Source of the DNA: Candidatus Saccharimonadota bacterium
GTDB taxonomy: Bacteria; Patescibacteriota; Saccharimonadia; Saccharimonadales; Saccharimonadaceae
DNA: 64,000 nt
Assembly: GCA_905365145.1 (NCBI GenBank)
Contig: CAJPIO010000001.1
Span: 268,477-332,476, forward strand
Direction: 5' to 3'
The notes below the pieces were generated by a model that made no database searches, was not told the origin of the DNA, and saw only the letters and a program-made list of their open reading frames with translations. Below, one piece after another: positions 59,090-64,000 of this stretch; the first letter of the stretch is position 1, and each line of letters opens with the position of its first letter. Both the position numbers and the translations under genes were made by a program.

Positions 59090-60615
59090 GCGACGCCAAG
59101 CCAGTAGTCAAACGTACACCAGAAATGCGTGATTTTTGGCGCATTCATCGCAACAAAGTTGCAATAATATCTGTTCTCGTTCAATTATTGGTCGCTTTAT
59201 CGGTTATTGCAATAATGATCATTTTGCAGGTTCGTTTGGATGTCTTTCTTATTGCAACAATTGTCATTTCGCTGCTAATTATTTCTACTGCAACAAATTT
59301 CGCAGTGTTGTCTTTTGCGATGATTCCGCTGCGCGATCTCTCGACTGCACTAGTTAATGCTGCCGGACAAAAAATTGACCAAAAGTTACCAAACCCTAGC
59401 AATAAAGAGTACAAAGCTACCGGCTTCAGCGATATGCTGCTGTCTATCTACAAAGAACATACCGAAACCAGCCCAGACAAAACTAGCACAACTGACGAAC
59501 TAGCCAGCGCCCTCAATCTGACAAGCACTGGCATAATTATCCTTGACAAGAACAATGGCGTAATTTTTGCTAACCGCGCCGCGCCAATCTCGCTCGACGC
59601 CAAAGGCGCTTATCATTTTGACTTGCTATTTGACGACGGCACCGACCTGATTGAATGGCTCAATCAACACCGTACCGACAATGTTCGCGCCCGCAAAATT
59701 TGGCTGCGAGTTCCCAACAAGGTCATCGGACAGGAAGACCGCCGTATCTTCAATATCACAGTTGATTTTGAGCAAGGCAATGCCGCAGACGCCATCATTA
59801 CCGCCTACGACGAGACTGAAATCTACCAACCAGAGGACGACGACCTTGACTTTATTTCGTTCGCTGCCCACGAGCTGCGCGGTCCAATCACTGTTATCCG
59901 CGGTTACCTCGATGTGCTAGCGCTCGAACTCGATAGTAAACTCGAGCCCGATCAAAAAGAGCTTTTCCAGAGATTAATCGTTAGCGGCAATCGCTTATCT
60001 GGTTACATCAACAATATCCTCAACACTAGCCGCTACGACCGCCGCCACCTCAAACTCCAACTACACGAAGATTCATTGGCGACAATATACGAGACTATCC
60101 GCGACGATATGGAGTTACGCGCCCGCTCGCAGCATCGTTCACTGTCCGTTGATATTCCGAGCGATTTGCCAACCGTTGCCGCCGACCGCTCTAGCATTTC
60201 CGAAGTGCTATCCAACCTTATCGACAATGCTATCAAATACTCCGACGAGGGCGGCGCTGTGCGCGTCACTGCTAAAGTCAAGGATAAACATGTTGAAGTT
60301 TCGGTCGCCGACAATGGCATCGGCATTCCAGCCAGCGTCATCAACAATCTCTTCCATAAATTCTACCGCAGCCACCGCAGCCGCGAGACAGTCGCTGGCA
60401 CTGGCATCGGCTTATATCTCAGCAAAGCTATCATCGAAAGTCACGGCGGCACTATCGGCGTATCAAGCGCCGAAGGGCAGGGGGCAACTTTCACCTTCAC
60501 GCTACCAATCTACGCCGCTGTTTCTGACAAACTGCATGACGCCGACAATTCCAACACCGAAATCATCTCGGCGGGCAACAGCTGGATTAAAAATCACACT
60601 AAATACACAGGGTAA
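59080..60615 (+). CDS. membrane sensor histidine kinase
   Basis: This 511-residue kinase has two N-terminal membrane helices (about 28-55 and 60-85), a PAS-like domain (about 145-250, LTSTGIIILDKNNGVIFANR), the HisKA domain with His264 in FISFAAHELRGPITVIRGYL, and the HATPase domain with NLIDNAIKYSDEGG, DNGIGIP and GTGIGLYLSKAII. It is paired with the response regulator 13 bases downstream and overlaps the DUF3048 gene upstream, so the three probably form one operon that senses an envelope signal (inference). Confidence 0.94.
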   Translation: MAVSDAKPVVKRTPEMRDFWRIHRNKVAIISVLVQLLVALSVIAIMIILQVRLDVFLIATIVISLLIISTATNFAVLSFAMIPLRDLSTALVNAAGQKIDQKLPNPSNKEYKATGFSDMLLSIYKEHTETSPDKTSTTDELASALNLTSTGIIILDKNNGVIFANRAAPISLDAKGAYHFDLLFDDGTDLIEWLNQHRTDNVRARKIWLRVPNKVIGQEDRRIFNITVDFEQGNAADAIITAYDETEIYQPEDDDLDFISFAAHELRGPITVIRGYLDVLALELDSKLEPDQKELFQRLIVSGNRLSGYINNILNTSRYDRRHLKLQLHEDSLATIYETIRDDMELRARSQHRSLSVDIPSDLPTVAADRSSISEVLSNLIDNAIKYSDEGGAVRVTAKVKDKHVEVSVADNGIGIPASVINNLFHKFYRSHRSRETVAGTGIGLYLSKAIIESHGGTIGVSSAEGQGATFTFTLPIYAAVSDKLHDADNSNTEIISAGNSWIKNHTKYTG

Positions 60616-60628
60616 TCAGGAGAGTACT

Positions 60629-61006
60629 ATGGCAATTTCCACAATCTTAGTCATCGAAGACGACCGTTTCATCGGCGAGATGTACGTTCGCAGCCTCAAA
60701 ATGGCTGGCTATAACGTCGAGTGGGCGGTGGACGGCCACGATGGTTTGGTTATGGCCACCAATCAGCATTACGATTTAATTTTGCTCGACATCATGCTAC
60801 CAGAGATGCGCGGCACCGAAATCATGACCGCTATCCGCAAATTCGAAGAAAACAGCGCCGAGAAGTCGCGTATCGTCGTCATGACAAATTTCGATCAAGA
60901 CGAAAAAAGCCGCGCCGCCTTAGAGAACGACGCCGACGCCTACTTAATCAAAGCTGAAATCACGCCGCGCCGCCTAATCGAAATCATTCAGCAGCTCGGC
61001 AGCTAG
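60629..61006 (+). CDS. single-domain response regulator
   Basis: This 125-residue protein is a CheY-like receiver domain only. Acidic residues Asp11-Asp12 (ILVIEDDRF), phospho-acceptor Asp54 (LILLDIMLPEMRG), the conserved Thr in VVMTNFDQ and the Lys in AYLIKAEI are all present. No DNA-binding domain follows, so output must be through protein contact or another regulator. The start at 60629 has AGGAGAG in front and lies 13 bases after the kinase stop. Confidence 0.94.
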   Translation: MAISTILVIEDDRFIGEMYVRSLKMAGYNVEWAVDGHDGLVMATNQHYDLILLDIMLPEMRGTEIMTAIRKFEENSAEKSRIVVMTNFDQDEKSRAALENDADAYLIKAEITPRRLIEIIQQLGS

Positions 61007-61026
61007 ACAGCGCCCAGCTCTGCTGC

Positions 61027-61032
61027 TATAAT
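61027..61032 (+). promoter_or_regulatory. -10 box of tRNA-Glu
   Basis: TATAAT at 61027-61032 with TGC in front, 12 bases before the mature tRNA. Confidence 0.6.
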
Positions 61033-61044
61033 ATTCAACAGTTC

Positions 61045-61119
61045 GGCTCTATCGTCTAGCGGTTAGGACACCGGGTTCTCATCCCGGCAACCCGGGTTCG
61101 ATTCCCGGTAGAGTCACCA
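61045..61119 (+). tRNA. tRNA-Glu (anticodon CTC)
   Basis: Acceptor GGCTCTA pairs with TAGAGTC (one G-U pair), A discriminator, encoded CCA. Anticodon stem CCGGG/CCCGG encloses TTCTCAT, giving CTC (glutamate, GAG). Confidence 0.94.
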
Positions 61120-61258
61120 TAAAGGGATTTATATTCCGTTCGGATTTGAAACAGCTCGTTTATCTCTGGTGGCGGGCTATTTTTGTGGGTTCCAAAGTTT
61201 ATTTGTTCGTAGGTTGGAAGTTTGTTGAATATAGCACCGAAAAAGACAGCCTCTTGCA

Positions 61259-61984
61259 CTATATAAACATTTTATCGTTCTCGGTTTTTTCCATCTTATA
61301 ACAAACAATACCGCTATACTCGTTGCCAGACAAGAACGGATAAAACGATTCGCCGCCTTTTTCTGTTAGCACAAAATCTCTAAGAGCTGGATCATGTTCG
61401 CCGTACAATTTGCCATAGACATTGTAAAACTCAACATTTTTATCGCCGCAAACTTCCTGACCGTTCCGATTCGCCTCTATAAATCGACGCACTGCAGCGT
61501 ATGTTAGATCAAATGCCCTTTTAGTACCTTTCGGCCCGCATTCAAATTCTATAGCCGGCACAGGCATGTGCTGAGCTAATGGTCCGGCAATTTTTGACTT
61601 TTCCGAATACCACACAACATTACGGTTCAATCCCGCCGATTTTGCTAATCTAATATTTTCTTCTGTAGGGTAAGGTATGATTGTGACTATACCGCTGTCT
61701 GTTTTTGTCCCGTGAAGATCAATGATAACATCGAAATTTTTGCCGTATTCAATTAGCTCTGCTGCGCGGCGGACTTCATATATGGAGCTATTGATATCGC
61801 CTGGAGCACTGCGATTAAGATCTTGTTCGGTGAAACGCGTGTTAGCTGAAAAAGCTTTTTCGTTTCCTATAATCCAATCATAGCCGTATTTTTCCTTAGG
61901 TAATTCTTTCTCAAGCTGCCGCATCACCTTAACGCTATCTCGTTCATTACCATGAGTAGCAGTGATAAATAGAATCTTACGCAT
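61259..61984 (-). CDS. aspartoacylase/succinylglutamate desuccinylase-like deacylase
   Basis: This 241-residue zinc hydrolase of the AstE/AspA (M14-like) family cleaves N-acyl amino acids. Zinc ligands are His11 and Glu14 (ATHGNE) and His91 (DLHGT). The substrate arginines and asparagine are in NTRFTEQDLNRS (Arg50, Asn57, Arg58), and the catalytic glutamate region is AIEFECGPKGT. All key residues are present, so an active enzyme is likely. It is the last gene of the T-box-controlled hisG operon and overlaps the SLOG gene by eight bases. The acyl amino acid is unknown; an N-acyl-histidine or related compound fits the regulation. Confidence 0.86.
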   Translation of the reverse strand: MRKILFITATHGNERDSVKVMRQLEKELPKEKYGYDWIIGNEKAFSANTRFTEQDLNRSAPGDINSSIYEVRRAAELIEYGKNFDVIIDLHGTKTDSGIVTIIPYPTEENIRLAKSAGLNRNVVWYSEKSKIAGPLAQHMPVPAIEFECGPKGTKRAFDLTYAAVRRFIEANRNGQEVCGDKNVEFYNVYGKLYGEHDPALRDFVLTEKGGESFYPFLSGNEYSGIVCYKMEKTENDKMFI

Positions 61985-62522
61985 ATCGCCTCCTGTACTC
62001 AACAGCTGCCGCAAAGGCTTTTTTGACTGCTTCTTCTGGCGACGCCGCACCGATTGTCAATATTCGATTACGAGTGTCAAGATATTCATCGGCGAGTTTA
62101 TCAGCCCAGCCCCCGTAACCAGTTAGTGCTACCATCGGGATATCGGCCTGATAGGCGATAGCTAATTCGGTGAGCGTCCCCGAGCCTCCGCTTATCGCAA
62201 TCACCGCATCGCAACCAGTTACTAGTACAGTTTCTCGACCGCCGCCGCGTTCCAGTCCGCAGGGAATGATAATGTCAGCATCTTTCTCCCAAACGTCTTT
62301 TCCTTTGCCATATGTGATGCCGACCGTTAATCCGCCAGCATCTTTTGCACCGCGACATGCCGCCGTCGACAGAGAATCGCTATCTTTTTCGGCTCCAAAA
62401 AACAAGACCCCATCTTCTTCGGCTATTAACCTGCCGACCTCGTACGCTGCTCTTTCAACTTCTTTGCTATATTTTAGATCGGCCGCTGAACCCATTACGC
62501 CGATTTGAAATTTTCTTGCCAT
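61977..62522 (-). CDS. SLOG-superfamily nucleotide-binding protein (TIGR00725-like)
   Basis: This 181-residue protein belongs to the LOG/lysine-decarboxylase-like SLOG superfamily. It has the Rossmann-like start IGVMGSAADLKYSKEVE, the Arg-Glu loop CGLERGGGRETVLVTG and the phosphate loop ISGGSGTLTELAIAY (GGxGTxxE). In true LOG enzymes the loop is PGGxGTxxE and they hydrolyse nucleoside monophosphates; here Ser replaces Pro, as in the TIGR00725 group of unknown function. It follows hisE by 15 bases and overlaps the deacylase gene, so it is part of the same operon. Confidence 0.86.
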   Translation of the reverse strand: MARKFQIGVMGSAADLKYSKEVERAAYEVGRLIAEEDGVLFFGAEKDSDSLSTAACRGAKDAGGLTVGITYGKGKDVWEKDADIIIPCGLERGGGRETVLVTGCDAVIAISGGSGTLTELAIAYQADIPMVALTGYGGWADKLADEYLDTRNRILTIGAASPEEAVKKAFAAAVEYRRRYA

Positions 62523-62537
62523 ATTTTCTTATCTCAT

Positions 62538-62834
62538 TTACTTTATTAACTTATTATCGTTATCGTGACGTTCGTGAAGACACCGCTCTATATCGGTAAT
62601 CTTAATATCTTTTGCAACCAACAAAACTAGGAGGTGATAAACCAAATCTGCGACCTCGCCAATAAATTCATCGTTTTCATCATTCTTTGCAGCGATTACA
62701 ACTTCAACTGATTCTTCGCCAACTTTTTGGATAATCCTATCTAAGCCTCTGTCGAATAATTGTCTTGTGTAGGACATGTCTTTATCGCTGTTGCGTCTGC
62801 CCTCTATGATTTCGTATAATTCTCTAATTGTCAT
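62538..62834 (-). CDS. hisE: phosphoribosyl-ATP pyrophosphatase
   Basis: HisE (98 residues) is the second enzyme of histidine synthesis: it hydrolyses phosphoribosyl-ATP to phosphoribosyl-AMP. Signature segments are SYTRQLFDRGLDRIIQKVGE, ESVEVVIAAKNDENDEFI and GEVADLVYHLLVLLVAKDI, with the metal-binding glutamates Glu40-Glu41, Glu44 and Asp63 of the MazG-like fold. No fused HisI domain. GGGAG lies in front of the ATG. It starts nine bases after hisG. No hisI, hisA, hisF or other his genes follow. Confidence 0.93.
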   Translation of the reverse strand: MTIRELYEIIEGRRNSDKDMSYTRQLFDRGLDRIIQKVGEESVEVVIAAKNDENDEFIGEVADLVYHLLVLLVAKDIKITDIERCLHERHDNDNKLIK

Positions 62835-62843
62835 ACAGTCTCC

Positions 62844-63725
62844 CTATGCTATGATTTTTTCAATCGGTGACACGAGAATCCCGCGCGCGCCAAGACTTTT
62901 CAGCTCGTTAGCTACCCTCCAAAACTCATCTTCATTCATGACGGCATGTACAGCCAGCCAACCAGGCTTTGTTAATTCCACTACAGTTGGAGCATCAAGT
63001 CCAGGGGCGATATTTTTAATTTTATCGATATTCTCTTTGGGTGCGTTCATCATAATATACTTCAAATTCTTTGCAGCAAGTGCCGACTCAAGACGAACTA
63101 GCATCTGAGCAATTAGATCTTCCTTGTCTTTTGAAAGCTTCTTTTCATTTCTAATAAGAACGGCTTCGGTTTCTAGAATTGTTTCTATGGGTCGTAGGTC
63201 ATTTAATAAAAGAGTGCTGCCGCTAGCCATTATATCAACAATCGCATCTGCCACCCCAAGTGCAGGTGTAATTTCAACCGATCCAGCTATCACAGTAGTT
63301 TTAATGTCAATACCGCGTTTCGCAAAATATTTTCTAGTCGTGTTTGGGAAAGTCGTAGCAATTATTTTTCCTTGCAAATCTTTAATCGTAGTAATATTTG
63401 ATTCTTTAGGAACAGCGACAACAAGCTTACAATAGCCAAATCCCGGACGCAGAACTTCACGCGTAGCAGTAACTCTAGTTTCACGTAAAACGTTTTGGCC
63501 AACAATGCCAATATCTACAACACCGCGCTCTATATAGCCAGGTATATCATCGTCGCGGCAAAACAAGATTTCAACTGGATAATTGCGGCATGCGGCAAAA
63601 AGTCTACGGCCATACACCTCGAACTCAAGACCCATCATCCTTAGCGTTCTCAGAGAATCTTCGGTAAGCCGTCCATCTTTTTGGATAGCAATTTTTAAGT
63701 TTTCTTTGTTTAATTTCTTATCCAC
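62844..63725 (-). CDS. hisG: ATP phosphoribosyltransferase, long form
   Basis: HisG (293 residues) commits ATP and PRPP to histidine synthesis. It is the long, hexameric form: catalytic domains (residues 1-215) with the PRPP motif GSVEITPALGVADAIVDIMA followed by SGSTLL, and a C-terminal histidine-binding regulatory domain (about 220-293, IMMNAPKENIDKIKNIAPGL, GWLAVHAVMNEDEFWRVANE). It therefore needs no HisZ. It is the first gene after the T-box leader. Codon use is more AT-rich than most of the window, which suggests lateral transfer. Confidence 0.94.
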   Translation of the reverse strand: MDKKLNKENLKIAIQKDGRLTEDSLRTLRMMGLEFEVYGRRLFAACRNYPVEILFCRDDDIPGYIERGVVDIGIVGQNVLRETRVTATREVLRPGFGYCKLVVAVPKESNITTIKDLQGKIIATTFPNTTRKYFAKRGIDIKTTVIAGSVEITPALGVADAIVDIMASGSTLLLNDLRPIETILETEAVLIRNEKKLSKDKEDLIAQMLVRLESALAAKNLKYIMMNAPKENIDKIKNIAPGLDAPTVVELTKPGWLAVHAVMNEDEFWRVANELKSLGARGILVSPIEKIIA

Positions 63726-63732
63726 GATAAAA

Positions 63733-63960
63733 CCTCCTTAGGCACAATAAATTATTATTTACCCAAGGAACGAGAGATCAAAAAAGAGACCTCCCGCGGT
63801 CCCATCCTTGTTCTATAGTTCATTGCTGAATTATAGCGCTCAGTACCGGCTCTACGATGGATCGCGATTTCGGTTGTGTGACTTTACGGCTTCACTCCCG
63901 TGGTGTATTTTGACACCCAGCTCGTTCCGGCGTGACTGGAACTCTGACGCTTTATAGTAC
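63733..63960 (-). promoter_or_regulatory. T-box leader of the hisG operon
   Basis: The leader of about 235 bases carries the T-box core AAGGATGGGACCGCGGG on the minus strand (plus 63793-63809), close to the consensus AAGGGTGGNACCGCGG. Upstream are several hairpins that can form stem I. The acceptor bulge UGGN reads UGGG, so N is G and fits a tRNA with discriminator C; tRNA-His has C73. Downstream an intrinsic terminator can form: GGGACC with GGTCTC (plus 63798-63803 and 63786-63791) followed by six T (63780-63785). An alternative pairing CAAGGA with TTCCTTG can compete. A CAC specifier candidate lies in the sequence ATACACCACGGG. Confidence 0.85.
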
Positions 63961-63967
63961 ATTATGA

Positions 63968-63996
63968 ATGGTAGCAGAGTGGCTAAAATAAGTCAA
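63968..63996 (-). promoter_or_regulatory. promoter of the hisG operon
   Basis: On the minus strand TTGACT (plus 63991-63996), 17 bases, TACCAT (plus 63968-63973). The expected start of transcription is near 63961, about 235 bases before hisG. Confidence 0.7.
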
Positions 63997-64000
63997 TAAT

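Noticed and set aside
61056..61259. Minus-strand frame of 67 codons overlapping tRNA-Glu
   Set aside because: Its C-terminal residues (DSTGNRTRVAGMRTRCPN) are the well-known artefact from translating a tRNA gene antisense.
63840..63960. Leader upstream of hisG as a glmS-type ribozyme
   Set aside because: The first part has AAGCGTCAGAG and GGAACGAG-like stretches, but the catalytic core pattern is absent, and the T-box core plus hisG context explain it better.
1..64000. Alternative genetic code with TGA as glycine
   Set aside because: TGA ends several intact genes (for example the ABC ATPase at 15352-15354 and the gene ending at 48025), so the standard bacterial code applies.
1..64000. Insertion sequences, phage or CRISPR-Cas genes
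   Set aside because: No transposase, integrase, phage structural gene or cas gene was recognised anywhere in the window.

Overview
The window reads as chromosome from a Candidate Phyla Radiation bacterium, most likely a Saccharibacterium (TM7). This is inferred from gene content, not from a database search. The ribosomal genes show rpsE (uS5) directly followed by rplO (uL15) with no rpmD (uL30) between them, a loss known across CPR. The bL36 and bL33 proteins are cysteine-free. The envelope looks monoderm: a sortase, an LPKTG-anchored repeat protein, a VanY-type peptidase and no outer-membrane genes. TGA is used as a stop, which argues against the recoded Gracilibacteria/Absconditabacteria. 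Most of the window looks close to 50% GC by eye, with more AT-rich accessory patches near 4.9-6.4, 37, 56.6-57.8 and 61.2-64 kb.

Layout. 1-3.9 kb: minus-strand F1Fo ATP synthase operon (I-like, B, E, F, H, A, G). 4-6.4 kb: accessory patch with a glutaredoxin, two divergent Nudix hydrolases sharing a perfect 20-bp palindrome, and a CYTH-domain remnant. 6.4-14.3 kb: ribosomal protein and transcription/translocation genes (rplF-rplR-rpsE-rplO, secY, infA-rpmJ-rpsM-rpsK-rpsD-rpoA-rplQ-rplM-rpsI). 14.6-25.4 kb: an ABC exporter pair, trpS, a pseudouridine synthase, DNA polymerase III delta prime, three tRNAs, repair and modification enzymes. 25.5-30.9 kb: bL33 and a four-gene glycan operon (GT4, GH57, GH15, unknown). 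31-38.4 kb: MscS channel, histidine kinase, secE-nusG-rplK, VanY peptidase. 38.4-49.3 kb: ABC-F ATPase, smpB, glycosyltransferases, exonuclease III. 49.3-61.1 kb: cell-surface region (LPKTG repeat protein, sortase, PEGA protein), gltX, a DUF3048 protein with a two-component system.

61.2-64 kb holds the most unusual locus: a minus-strand operon, hisG-hisE-SLOG protein-aspartoacylase-like deacylase, behind a sigma70-type promoter and a T-box leader. The T-box acceptor bulge (UGGG) fits the discriminator base of tRNA-His. Only the first two histidine enzymes are present, joined to a nucleotide-binding SLOG protein and a zinc deacylase, so the operon is not a normal histidine pathway. It may be a transferred remnant or an undescribed nucleotide or histidine-salvage system.

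Promoters are easy to read here: TATAAT (often TGCTATAAT) preceded by a TTGNNN or TTTACA box at 17 bp. In many genes the -10 box lies only 6-14 bases before the start codon, which implies leaderless or nearly leaderless mRNAs.
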